DNA of 64,000 nt from Favolaschia claudopus (Eukaryota > Basidiomycota > Agaricomycetes > Agaricales > Mycenaceae), in contig JAWWNJ010000005.1 in the NCBI GenBank assembly GCA_037176885.1, forward strand, positions 1,984,001 to 2,048,000, written 5' to 3'. Shown here piece after piece: positions 12,405 to 24,315 of this stretch; position 1 is the first letter of the stretch; the number at the start of each line of letters is the position of its first letter. The notes beneath the pieces were generated by a model. The model was not told the DNA's origin. It searched no databases and was given only the letters and a program-made list of their open reading frames with translations. A program made the position numbers and the translations under genes.

Positions 12405-13742
12405 TCACTCCATATACCCGGGCGGCGGCTCATCCGAGAGCCCCAAAGCCCACCTCGACTGCAGCTGCCCCTCGAGCTCGCGTATCCGCTGCTCGAGAGC
12501 CGCATTTTGCTCTCGCGCCTCGGCCAATCCACTTTCCGTTCCATCTGTATGGGTATTCGACAGCCCTGCGGAAGACGGCGACTTCGGAGGGCTTCGCGCC
12601 GGGGGCGGAGACACAGGTGCGTGGAGCGCCTGCAGTTGCGACTGTACCTCGCGGAGCTGATTCGTCAGGTATTCCTGACGCGCCAACGCCGCTTTGGAGC
12701 CGAGCGCGGGGATCGGAGGCGGCTGCGCGTCGCTCGGCGAACGTGAGATGTCGCTCGTGTTGGCGCTCACTGGTGTCATCAAGTACGGCTCGATTTTGGC
12801 CTGGGCGATGTCGGCTGCGGAGGGTGAGGACGCAAAGGCGGAGTGGGAGATGAATGACGGGGAGGGGTCGATGGGGGTGAGAGAGTGTGCGAGGCGGCGT
12901 CGTCTCCGTAAGTAGAGGAAGGCGAGGAGGAAGATGATGGCGAGGACGATGGCGGCGGCGAGGGTTACGCCGACGATGAGGCCGACGGAGGGGGATGATT
13001 TCGAGGCGCTGAAAGGGAGGAGATCAGAAAGGGCATGGAAGCAGGTAAGAAGGGCGTACATCGAAGAGGAATTTGGGGCTGAGGCGGATGGCGATGGTGT
13101 AGACGTGTCGGGAGAGGAGTTAGAGGTGGTAGACGCCGTAGACGATGCTGACACAGAGGAAGAGGAAGACGCCGACGCAGACTGCGATACAGACGATGCA
13201 GAGACGATCGTGACAGGGTCTGAAGACGCGAAGATACCATCGACCCTGTGTATAAAATCAAAGGTCAGCACGAAAAAATTAAGCTAGGTATATGGGGGAG
13301 AGCACGCACCGTTCCGTCGCGGGGCCTGCAGAAAACTGCCACTGCTCTCTGCAAACTGGAATCAGTCTCCTACTAGTAGAATCAAGATATTCTTTGACGA
13401 CGCACCCATCTCCCGTCTGCTCGAACAAATCAAGCTGCAGCTGCACCGGCTTCGTCGACGGTTCAACCCCGTTCGTCAGCTGAAAGAAACCGCCTACGCC
13501 GCCCACATGTCCCAGCCAAAATGTGATGTTTCCCGGTGGGTCGCTGGCTTCGCTCTGGTATGTTATTGTCACTGGGCCTGCGGTGATGGTTTTGCTGGGA
13601 GGAGTGATAATGAGGGCGCGGGTCAGAGAAGAAGAGAAGGAGATCCTAATGAAGATCCGTAAATTAGCTCTGGTTTGCAGATCTCGGAGAGTCGACGTAC
13701 GCGTAAAAAAACGGAGATGGCCAGCAGCCGGCGGCAGCCCAT
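12405..13742 (-). CDS. single-pass membrane protein with Ser/Thr-rich ectodomain
   Basis: Three exons are clear on the minus strand. The first includes TITAGPVTITYQSEASDPPG and NITFWLGHVGG, an Ig-like or sugar-binding-like beta region found in many agaricomycete surface proteins. The second (after an intron near 13272-13308) is a Ser/Thr-rich stalk starting VDGIFASSDPVTIVSAS. The third has one membrane helix, VGLIVGVTLAAAIVLAIIFL, followed by RRRRR as stop-transfer signal and a cytosolic tail with a coiled coil (LEQRIRELEGQLQSR) ending PPPGYME. The layout suggests a wall or stress sensor, by analogy only. The 5' end is not settled. An ATG at 13742 gives a good signal-peptide start (MGCRRLLAISVF), but no donor with matching phase was found, so the true first exon may differ. 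Confidence 0.7.
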
Positions 13743-14188
13743 TATTGTACCGCGGCGAAAAGATAAAGCAGGGGAGAAAAAGGACGAGGCCCCGCTCAGA
13801 ATAATGTGGGACAAGAAAAGGCGCTCGAGGCGCAGACCTCACTGTCGACTCAAGCACAGCGTGAACGGAGGGAAGCGCATCAATGATCGCTGTTGCGTCG
13901 TCATGAGGACCATCAACTCGAAATCACTGAGTCGGGACAGTCACGGTTGACCGCTGTTGACCGACATGAACTCTTCGTCTCCGCTTGCAAGTTTCCTGGA
14001 AACTGTCCGATGTCCATTAATTACAACTAAATCTAATAGGCGCCAAAATCATCGTGAGCATACTACCCCCAAGCACATCCTGCTCTCACCCACAATCGAG
14101 ATCCCTGATTGTCAAACCCAGATTTTTCGCTGGGCCGTAGCTGAACGTAGCTCTCAGCCTCCTCCGCCCACGACCCCAACATCTACCA
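13743..14188. other. intergenic spacer
   Basis: No supported gene. It separates two minus-strand genes. It may contain the real first exon or promoter of the membrane-protein gene, whose start is unresolved. Confidence 0.4.
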
Positions 14189-16116
14189 TCACCAAAAATG
14201 CGTATCCGAAGGACTTAGCGCTGGATTATGCATCCGGAGTGTTACCACATTGGATGTCATGCTAGAAAACTGCAAATCATCAGCAAGAGAATCCTCCTTG
14301 GACAGGCTTCTCCAGACCGCTCAGGAACTCACCCCATTCCCAATGAATCTCTCAGCTCTCTGCCCAACGTACATATCCACCGCCTCCGATACAAACCTCC
14401 CCTCCCAGCTCAACTCCAGATCCCTGCTCGTTCCCATCCCATCCACCCACTCATGCTTCTCCCTCAACGCATCCTTGAGCTCCGCAAGCCACTCCCTCTT
14501 CGCGTTTGTCATGATATACAGGCGTGTGACGTGCGGGGCGTTCACTGCGAGGATTTTTTCCACGATTTCTGGAATCGTCGGCAGACATCGTTTACGCGTG
14601 ATGTCAGCGGTGCTGTGCGTCTTGTCGACCTCTGGGATGACATATTTATCTGGAAGCTCGGGGAAGCTGTTGAACCCGATGAAAGACATGGAGTGGAGAT
14701 ACGCGTCGGTGCACCAGGTTTCGTAGTCGCCGCGTCGGATGTGGACTGCCAGGAGACCTGGCAAAGGAGCGAAAGAAGATTCCGTCAATATCGGTGCGTC
14801 GTCCGGGGAGTCTGAACGAGATTCAAAGTATCTGATGTTCGCGTAGAATTCGCCTAGGATGAGAGGAGACCAGCTGAAGTCGGAGAGGATAGGCGAGGCG
14901 GAGAGGGCGGGGAAGACGTCCAGCACGCGGTTGGTATTTGTGATGCTGATTAAACGGTCAGCAATCCGACTCCAATGATACACTGAGGTCAAGAGAGGAT
15001 ACACACTCGTAACTGAACAACGCTGGGCTGCTCCTTGCGAGCTCAACGCACCGCGCATCAATCTGGTCCAATTTCTCCACCCATGCGTCGACTATCTGGT
15101 GGACAGTAGCATCTCCAGGCAGGGTGTCTTGTACCGTGCGGGTATCAATCACAACCCTCTCGGACTTGGGGCATACGCTCAGGTAGTATTCTCGTGACAC
15201 CGCGCGGGGAATGTCGTCCTCACGTTTGTGCTCGCCGACGATATGTCCTGATCGTTGGTCATGAATGTGGACAGAGGGTAAGTCCCGCGAGTTACTCACC
15301 GGATAGGAAAGCTGAAAGCGGAATTCGGGCAGGTATGGAATGGCCGTTCCACGAGCTTATTTCGGACCCTTCGCGTTCCCAGGTGTAATTATCAAACACA
15401 TATCTGCGAGGTATGTGATATAATGCGTCGCGTCAGTGTAAGAAAACGACCGAAGTATAGAGATTTGTCGGGATGATCGACGTACGCTCGGTGGGCTGCA
15501 AAGGCAAGGTACGCATTGAGCAGCATTTCCTGCATGTAGTTTCCCCAGCCGAAATCTGAATAAGATAATTCAAGGTCAGTATTGTGCCACTTGATACGCG
15601 GGACATGGATAAAGGCGTACGGGAGCCGTGGTTATCCGCCCAAAGATATTTCGCGTGGGATCCTTCGGGGTCAGGTAGAGACAAGTTGTGTTGAGGGAAG
15701 TGTCGCTCGCGCTCATGATAGGCTTCGTACAGCGGCGGTGGCCGTGCCTGACCCTCGGGTGGAGCAGCAGTAACGTCTGTGCCAGCGACGTCCGCAGGAA
15801 GTGTCGGCGGCGGCGGGAAGTCGTGAGTCGATGTTGGGGTCGGACGCGTTGGGCTGGAGAATTTCCAGACAAGTATGACGATGCCTGCTGCGCAGGCGGC
15901 GAGAAAAACGATAAAGGTAAGGATGACGCCGCGGTGCCGCAGAGATACTTTTCTCGGCCACCATAGTCGAGAAGCTCGCGGGACGTGACTGAACGACCCT
16001 CCACTCGATGTAGACTGGTACTCGGGTCCGCTCGATGATGGAAGGAGTTCATAGGTGTAGTTGGAGGAGGAGGTAGGTTTTCGAACTGTGTTCCATGGAG
16101 GATTCCACAGGCTCAT
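14189..16116 (-). CDS. type II membrane protein of the GDP-fucose protein O-fucosyltransferase-like family
   Basis: The ATG at 16116 starts a cytosolic tail of about 60 residues followed by one membrane helix (GVILTFIVFLAACAAGIVIL) and a Pro-rich stem, the plan of a Golgi glycosyltransferase. Spliced exons then give KYLWADNHGSRT, GWGNYMQEML, the motif LLAVHIRRGDYETWC, VTRLYIMTNAKREWL and near the end RFIGNGFSSMTSNVVTLRM; the stop is at 14189-14191. The HxRRGDYE and FIGNGxSSxTSNVV blocks are conserved in fungal O-fucosyltransferase-like proteins, the first probably binding the sugar nucleotide. The final intron is supported because splicing restores the family-typical end while reading through does not. 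Substrate and true donor sugar are unknown. Confidence 0.82.
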
Positions 16117-17057
16117 TTTTAACCTAGGACTTGTTGGAAGGGATGGAGGGAGGAGGGAGATGAGAGTTGGATCGCTCGCCCAGCCTCAGAGGTGCGGGAA
16201 CCCTGAGTAAATGACTAAAGATACCCAAGCGTCTGGCTCTCAGCACGGACGTAACATCCCGCTTGATCGTCAATTCCTATATTAGGGAGGGCACCGAGCT
16301 GGTTTATATAGAGCGTCTGTCTACGAGAGACTACTCAATTCCCTACACGAAGCAGTAATCTTACTCAACACGCTCAATTTTTGGGGTTGAGCCTGAGGTC
16401 GTAAATGTTCGGGTTGTAACTTATTTTCTTGGGTCCACCAGATCCTCTGAGTAGCTTGGCTACTGCGATGCTCGACACCAAGCTTCAACGTTCCTGAATC
16501 CTCCTTTCCCACCGGTTTCAATACGATCCTGTTTTCCCGCAAGTTTGCTGGCAATTAGATTTATGAACCGCGCCCAACGGAAGATGGATCAATTTCAACA
16601 TCTTTGACGGGCCGACCCGCAGAATGGTTCTTCTCGCATACAGTAACAGCGGTGACAGCCAGGAGCCTCTATCATGATGATTTATTTGAATTTTCCTAAC
16701 CGTGTTTTACGGATACACAAAGTAGTACAAGCGGCGGTAACACACCCGGAAGAACACAATATTACTTCCACAGAACACCAGGAGTTCATTTTCAACACCG
16801 CCTGGAATCCCCTGGAATCGACACGAAAAACCAAGATTATTGGCAGCGTTTCTCCAAGGACCAAGGGCATCGAAACTTTGGACTCTGGTACGAGTTGAAT
16901 GTTTCTCCGGCAATGATCAGCAAGTTTCCTCAACGGATCAGAAGTTTAGTGCAGCGCTATATCCTTACGATATGCTTACGTTGAAGAACAGAATTTGTCC
17001 TGGGATCTGGGGGGACAGGAACTGTTCCGCTTCTGCAACGAAAGCAAGAAATCAAGG
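16117..17057. other. intergenic, no supported gene
   Basis: Several short open frames on both strands show no domain and no splice continuity. The 5' flank of the O-fucosyltransferase-like gene lies at its left side. Confidence 0.45.
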
Positions 17058-18588
17058 TCATTGACAGATACAATATACAGGTCTCTCCGAGTTCTCTGAA
17101 CCCTGCGGCTTGTTCTCTGGTAAAGCGCCAGCATTGTTCTCATTGTCAACATCCCGGAGAGCAGACGTCTCTTCGGGTGTTGCTCCTATCCTTTTCTCAG
17201 CCGTCGGAGCTTCGTCGTTGGTAGTGTCCCGTATCATTGGATTATCATCAGCGGCATCTTCAGCGGGATGATTTTGACCAACGGTACGCTCGTCAACGCC
17301 GACAGGTCCGACACCGCGCAGAAAAGCAAGGGCAAGAATAGTGGCTGCGTTGAATTACCTCAGCGTCGTTGAAGAAGAGCGATGGAACCGAGGACATACA
17401 TATGACAGCCATTCCAAAACAAGTCCACTGAGCTGCCTTGTACGCTTTCAACGGAGAATCGCTGCCTGTGTTGCTGCCTCCAAAGGCATTAAACACGATG
17501 GTCGTGACTGTGAGCCCGAAAGCTGTCCCCTATCCAAGTAGGTTGACATGTCATTTGTTAGAAGAGCAAATGTTGAGTTCAAGACGCTCACACGGGGTTC
17601 TCCATCCTTGCGGGGCTAATTGGCCTTGCCCCAAAACGAAGAGTAAGAGGACAAGTCCTGCGGTGACGAGGAAAGCCCCTATCCAATCGACTCTTTTGCC
17701 AGCTTCGGCGGAGGGCTCGTCGTGGTCTACTGCGAGCATGCCTCCGAGAACGCACATCAGTGACATGCCACCGAAAAGGAAAAATGGAGACCGCCATGTT
17801 GCGCTGTATATTTTCCCTGCTTAAAAACGCGCGGGACGGTCGGGAAATGAGGAGAAAAGAAGCATCAATTACCGCGTTGTTTGGACAAGAACAGCACCAA
17901 GTTGAACTCCAAGAGCGCCCCCCACTGGCTCCCCAGCCGCGAAAGTGGCAAAGGCAATCGACCGAGCGCGGGAGGGCGGAAATGCTTCGGCCATGATCCC
18001 CAACTGTTATGACACGGTAGCAGATTGAGTTGACAGTCTAGGAATGCTCGAAAATCGTACAGCTGCTGGAATGAAGGCCGCAGGGCCCACGCCTTGCAAG
18101 CCTCGAAGGATGAACAGGGTGGTCGAGTTCTGGGCGAATCCACACCCGAGAGAAAACACTCCGAGCCAAGCTGTACCCAAGAGAAAGAATCTTTTCCGTC
18201 CAAATATATCTGCTAGTCGACCAAGTAGAAGGAGAAGGCATCCCTGCTCGAATTCAGTATATTCTGATATAGAGGTGGATCGCTGATATGCTAACCGACG
18301 ATAACGAGAATGCGGATATTAGCCACTGCAATTTGTCGACTGGAATCCTCAAGTCTTGTCCAATTACTGGAAGGATAATTGAGATTGATACAGAACAAGC
18401 AATCTGCAGAAAATCAAATTTTCTGGAACGGTCAAACTATCTCGCAATGTGCTCACATTCGCCATCATTGCGAGGGTACAGGTTGAGATAAGAATTGTGG
18501 CTCGCCATACACCGATGTGTTCTGTGAGGGTCTCGTCCCGCTGAGTCTCCTGCATCGAAGGGCTTGCGTCCTCGAGTGTGTCGCCCAT
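17058..18588 (-). pseudogene. MFS transporter (DHA2 type) lacking its central membrane block
   Basis: From an ATG at 18588, spliced exons give TEHIGVWRATILISTCTLAM, LPVIGQDLRIPVDKLQWLIS, GCLLLLLGRLADIFGRKRFF, RGLQGVGPAAFIPAA, then FPPSRARSIAFATFAAGEPV and GGMSLMCVLGG through VLGQGQLAPQGWRTP. That is a good match to the first half of a 14-helix drug:proton antiporter of the DHA2 family. After a 60-70-base intron the next exon starts directly at FGLTVTTIVFNAFGG, which belongs close to the C-terminus. The part between, some 200 residues and several helices in relatives, is absent from the DNA. A second fault lies near 17345: the frame ending SLFFNDAE must shift by one base to continue as ILALAFLRGVGPVG and the hydrophilic tail. 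Both faults suggest a dead or strongly altered gene. Confidence 0.72.
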
Positions 18589-19148
18589 GTTCGCGAGGCA
18601 ATGTAGGGGCAAGGAAAGGAGACGTAAGTGGACCTTATAAACATGAGGCGAAGTGGGTCAGCCTGAGGAAGCGATCAAAGCTTAACGTTAACGTTTAACA
18701 ATGACCCACGTTGACTTGACTTTGGCCCAGTCGAAGAGGGCTGACGCCGCCTTGACGCCTCGCACCTGCTCTCTGTCGCGCATCGCGAAACTTGTCTGTC
18801 CTAGCCACCTGGAAGCTCACAAATGTCAGTGCAACCGATCGTTTGCAGTCTTCTGTGCACCCCCAGCGGAATCTGCCTTTTTAGTTCGATATGCTCATGG
18901 TGGAAGTTGGGAAGACGGAAGATTCCGGAAGAATGTTCTCCCGCGGCCGGTTCGGTCCGCACCCTGACGGCGGCGTGAAACCACAACAAGTGTAAATAAC
19001 GCGCCTGTTTGTTGAGTCACGGCGAGCGTGAGCGTGACATCGCCTCTTTCTCTCGAACCACCACCATCCCCGCCACTATCTCGCCGTCGCCAGTCAAGCG
19101 ACCCTCCTCAAGCTCTCTCAACAACACTCATACTCTCAGCACCCAACA
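18589..19148. other. divergent promoter region of the MFS remnant and histone H4
   Basis: No supported gene. It lies between the start codon of the MFS remnant (minus) and histone H4 (plus). No histone H3 gene faces H4 here, although H3-H4 divergent pairs are common in fungi. Confidence 0.55.
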
Positions 19149-19627
<479 letters not shown>

Positions 19628-20261
19628 TTCGAGGTGCGTGCTGGGATACCTGCTTCTTTGAAGCTGACTCACGCTCCTTTTCTCCCGCGCACAGACCACC
19701 CATCCTCACAACGCCCCATCATGTATCTTTATATATGTACTCTTATGCCATACTGTACGCATCTCGCCTTTGTTCGCATTCTAGATATCCTCCAATAACA
19801 CCATGAGCCCCCATTGCTGTCCACCCCCCGCACCATCGTCCGCGTCCCCAAGTATCCATCCGCCCGCCTCGACCTTTGTCGCTCTGGCTATGACTCCTCA
19901 TCGTCGTGGCTGTGTCGCTGTCGTCGGTACCGCCGCGAATGGGCTCGGTGAAGCTGCTCACCGATCAGGCATTGTCCTTTCGTCAGACGGCAGTCAAAAA
20001 TCTCGCTCTATTGAGTCTACTCATGAGTAGGAGAATTATTCTACGGTTGCGCAGCGTCGACAATGGTCTGCGACTGCAATTGTTTATTGCACCCATTTCT
20101 GGTCTTTTAATTGCTTCGACTGAACAGTAGCTCACAGTAGCCCCAAATTTTTGTGCATTGTTGCAGAAAAGAAAAAAGAGAAACGAACAAAAGTAGGAAG
20201 AGGGAGAGGCAGATGGATCCACTCCATCTCTGTAAGCCATAAAGAAACAAACATGTTATTT
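19628..20261. other. intergenic, no supported gene
   Basis: 3' flank of histone H4 and 3' flank of the carboxylesterase gene (convergent). Open frames here are short and low in complexity. Confidence 0.5.
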
Positions 20262-22746
20262 TCAGTGCTCATAGAAGTCGAGCGGAAATCCAAGAAGATC
20301 GCACTGCTCTTGCTCAAGCCATCCACTACCACGGCTCGGCCAAGACAATATCCGCACAGGTTCCCGACTTTTAGCGTCTTTCCACAGACCCCATTGCCGG
20401 AGAGCCGTTGTGGTGTTCGTGTATCCGCGAGCAGCGAGGAACGTAGGGTCGGGGTTTGGGTTAAAGGTGCGAGCAAACGAAGTCCAAGCATCGACCGTTA
20501 TCTGTTCGAATGGGAGGTCGAACTGGTCCCGGAAGGGCATGCTTGATTGGCCGAGAGTGCCAAAATTGAAGAACAATTCGCCTGAATGGCATCTATATCA
20601 AGCATGGTGAAATTTTGAGGGGACAAAATCAGCCTGAAAAACTTCTCACTGGAAGTAAGGCAGTGAGGGATCGCCGAATGGATGAGTTTCTGTCGCCGGT
20701 GGATCGCAAATCCCAGGAATAGGCTCGAATCCCATGTAGCTTCGTTCAAATTGGTACGTCCACATGGACTTGAATACATTGTGGAGGGAACCAGAGTGAG
20801 CCGTCGCTTGATCCAAACAGCTGTTGAGTGGCAAAATTCAAAGATGAACAAATAAGGGAGACGTAAAATTTGGCGTACACGAATTCGCCGTCGCTCGCCA
20901 CACGAGCCGTAACATTGAACGTATCAAGGGTTTCATTCCCAGTTGACGGACGGGGGAAAAGTCCTGATTGGAGGATAGCTGTGGTGAGGTTCGCCGCGAC
21001 TCTGTGATGACGAGCTTCACTGGGTGGGAAAGGCGAAGATACGGGGAAAATGACGCACGGAATGCCTTCGATGGAAAGGCTTTGCGATGTGGTACTTTGA
21101 GGGAAACTTCCAGCGAAGTCTGCGCCGTCGCCCGCCATCCAACCAAAGATGACATGCGCATTGGATGCGACAGGGCCTTTGCCATCGACCGAAAGGCGGT
21201 CTCTTTTGATGAACGTTCCGTCGACAACAACATACCTAATGAACAAGAGCGGTTAATTGTGAAGACGAGACGAACGAATATAATGCTTGTCGTACCGTGG
21301 AGCATCCGCAGCAGTTTGGAGTGTCTGCCACGGCACCTTGCGTAGGCAGTCAAGCACCTCGGTAGAGGTCCCGTTTCCGCATCCGACCTCTACGACAAAC
21401 TTGCCCGCTGCGACTTCCACCTCCTGCTCAATAGTGAAGTACTCGGAATATGTGCTGGCATAGGCAAAGCCGGCGAGGTTGCTTTGTGCGATGGCACCGG
21501 AAAAAGTACCAAACGCAGGAGGTGAGCCGAGAAGCGCACGCACGGACCCAGCACCGGCAGATTGTCCGAATATCGTTACTCGCGACGGGTCTCCGCCGAA
21601 GGAAGCGATATGCTCTTGCACCCATTTCAAAGCGGTAATCTACAAATAAAAGGCGTCACTTGTAAAGTTGAAAGGCTGCAAAAATCATACCTGATCTGCC
21701 AGACCATAATTCCCGTTTGTCACTCCGTCATCGAGAGCCAGGAATCCGAGTGCGCCGAGACTTCTCAAATTCAATCGTTGTTTAAGTGAAGAAAGAAATT
21801 CTCACCGATAATTGATTGTGACTACCACGACATCCCCTCTGCTGGCGAGATTACCACCATCGAAAATCGCATCGGACCCTTCACCCCCCGTGAATGCTCC
21901 GCCGTGTATCCAAAACATCACAGGCTTGAGATTATTGGAAGACCTCCCACCAGCAGGTAGGAAAGGAGTGAATATGTTTAAAAAGAGACAATTTTCTTGG
22001 CCGTTGAGGTTATTTTGAGCGCACGGAGAGCCAAAAGTAAGTGCGGAGATTCTCGGAGTGCCGGTATAGAGCGAGGAATAAGTCCATCGAGCGGGTTCAT
22101 TGGCATAGGGAATTCCCAGGAAGCGGAAGGACAGATGGTCGCGAGTCCTGCGAACGTCAATAAACATGAGGTTAACACATTTTAAACGTACCTTACCCAG
22201 TAACAGAGAGCTTGCCCGAATTCACTTGAACTTGCCACGTTGGGCTAAGGTCGGTTTCACCGGATACCTTATTTGGCGCGGAATTGGTACACAGTACAGG
22301 CAGTATCTCTGAACAAGCGGCGGTGGAGAGGCCCGATTTGCTTACAGCGGGGCAGGTTTGACCATGTACAGAGGCCCCGCCACCGATCCAGTACTTCTGA
22401 GAGGGGGAGGCTTCCGTTTCCAAAGAAATGAACGCCAATAATCTTTGTATGTCGGACTGAAAGAAGGTGCCGTTCGTAGGTGCGAGGCCTTCGTTGAGCT
22501 TTGCGCAAGCCGATAGCGCGTCAGAATGACTTCGTGAACTGAGAAGAATGGAGCTCTCGTGCTCTGCGGTTGTATGCCCTGAAACCTTTTGAGGTGGGTT
22601 CATAGAGAAAATAATGATGACGGCTCACAGTCAAGATCGTTTTGGAATAACAACCATAGATCCGAGTCCACAATAGCCGGAGAGGGCACCGCAGCCTGCA
22701 CCAAGCAAATACCTAGACTCAAGAGTAAGGTTGTAGGGCAGAACAT
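20262..22746 (-). CDS. secreted type-B carboxylesterase (alpha/beta hydrolase)
   Basis: The ATG at 22746 begins a signal peptide (MFCPTTLLLSLGICLVQA). An N-terminal extension of about 150 residues follows, with regularly spaced Cys (SACAKLNEGL, GQTCPAVSKSG, LPVLCTNSAP), as seen in a group of basidiomycete esterases. The hydrolase core then gives FRFLGIPYANEPARW, the oxyanion loop VMFWIHGGAFTGGEGS, WVQEHIASFGGDPSRVTIFG and the nucleophile elbow GQSAGAGS. Downstream are HVIFGWMAGDGADF, which probably carries the acid residue, and CHSGELFFNFGT with the likely catalytic His. About nine short exons all join in phase. The enzyme would cleave carboxylic esters outside the cell; the substrate is unknown. 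The triad appears intact, so the gene is probably functional. Confidence 0.88.
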
Positions 22747-23585
22747 GGCGCCAGTCAAGGGCTCATACGTCTCTTTGTCGTCTTTCTTATGGGGCGGAAG
22801 ATTCCCGGGGTTTAGGCCTGCTGACTGAGAGGCGGATATTTTCGGGCCAAGAAGCGCGGGGCGATGACGGTCGGTGTAGAACCACCCAACAGCCATGTGA
22901 CGCACAACGTCGGGTTGTACACCACAGAAAATTGTGGAAGTTTGACTGAGCATCGTTGTTACTTAAACGCCCCCAAAAAAAGAAACTTGTGGAAGTTCTC
23001 AAGGACCTTCCAGTTTGGCGCCGGCAGAGTTTCACAAAAGCACCACTCAAAGTTGACAGACGGTGCGAATGGCATCGGCCGCTCTGTCCACACATCACAG
23101 AGAAGCTATTTCAACTGTCTCCGTCAACTATCGCTCTTTTCAGCGATATGGTTGCAGTGGGAGCTGTCCCACCTAGCTCATAATGCGCCGCCGATCCCAG
23201 TGTCGCCTAACTTCACAAGGGGTCGGTACCAATCGTCACTGGGACTGAAGCAAACAATATCCCTACCGGATGTTGGCTGTTCGTACGGAAGTTCGTTGCA
23301 CGGGATCTCGAGGGTCGATGTGTTGCGGTTGGCCGTGACCGTCCTGGCTGTGCCTTAGAATTTGCTCCTTGATCGTGGTTTGTCATGCCTGGCATGCGAG
23401 CAGACATGATCCTCGTATCGGGCGATACAATTGCAGGGATGAGAGCACACAGAGGGCTTGGATTGCGGGGACTGAGTACACAAATGTGACAATGAGTTAA
23501 AGGCGCGTTTCGTAGCGTCGACTACCTTATAACCCTTGTATTTGCATCCATTGCGTCAATAAGCTATTAGATATACCAGAAAAGC
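22747..23585. other. divergent promoter region
   Basis: No supported gene. A 164-codon open frame (22864-23358, plus) shows no domain and overlaps the likely promoters of the esterase (minus) and the small gene at 23586 (plus). A TATA-like CTTATAAC lies near 23527. Confidence 0.45.
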
Positions 23586-24258
23586 ATGCGCACCTCGCTA
23601 GCCGGCTGCAAGCACCGATTCAAAGACGTTGAATTGGCCACGGGGAGTCTTGGACTTGAGGTCGAGAACTTCAAGTCGCATGCCATTGAGCTATTTGGCT
23701 TAGAAATAAACATCGGTAAGATGGCAAGCGTGTCGTTTGAGCTGTTCTCAAGCTATTATTCACCCACGCTGCCTTCTTTGTGGGCGCGACGGTGGCAAAG
23801 AAGCTGTTCAAAGAATCGTGGTACGTGGCAACAGACAAGGAGCGTTGTCACGCCGTTACGCGTGACACGTTCTGCCATTGCTGGCACCCACCCATTGGGT
23901 CTATGCGATCTCCGTGCTGTTTGGAGGACAGAGCGCTGCTCCTGGATGCGCCATTCGTTAATGAGTTTGCTCGTCGGCGAACAAGGCTCGAAAAACAAGA
24001 CCCCACGGCATTTCTCGACAGAGTTTCCGAGCTACTCCAAAAACAGCCTAACTGGGTGAGTTCATGTCGTATTTCACAGCTACGACGCGCAAATGTCTGT
24101 TCGTACAGGAAACTGTAGTAGAAGAATGGATTGGTTTTGGATTCGAGTCCACCAAAGTCCACCACAATTATCCACTCAGAAACAAGAAGAAACACGATGA
24201 ACGAAGGCTTGCTATCTTTGTCAAGTTCTTCTGGTATTTATATACTGAAGAGGTTTGA
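23586..24258 (+). CDS. small protein of unknown function
   Basis: The 3' part is solid: frame 23780 on reads FVGATVAKKLFKESWYVATD and VSELLQKQPNW. A phase-0 intron with donor GTGAGT and acceptor TACAG follows, then ETVVEEWIGFGFESTKVHHN, ending FFWYLYTEEV and TGA at 24256-24258. The 5' part from the ATG at 23586 (MRTSLAGCKHRFKDVELATG) must change frame near 23720-23760. A GTAAG donor is there, but the only acceptor giving the right phase would make a 26-base intron, too short for a normal one, so the first exon may be different. No domain is recognised. The AlkB-like gene starts only 58 bases downstream on the same strand. Confidence 0.5.
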
Positions 24259-24315
24259 GTCCCCATCCCAGGCTCTTCCTCAGCAGTCACTTAATGACTG
24301 AGCACTCAGGACGCC

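Noticed and set aside
22864..23358. 164-codon plus-strand frame
   Set aside because: Lies in the promoter region between two divergent genes and shows no motif.
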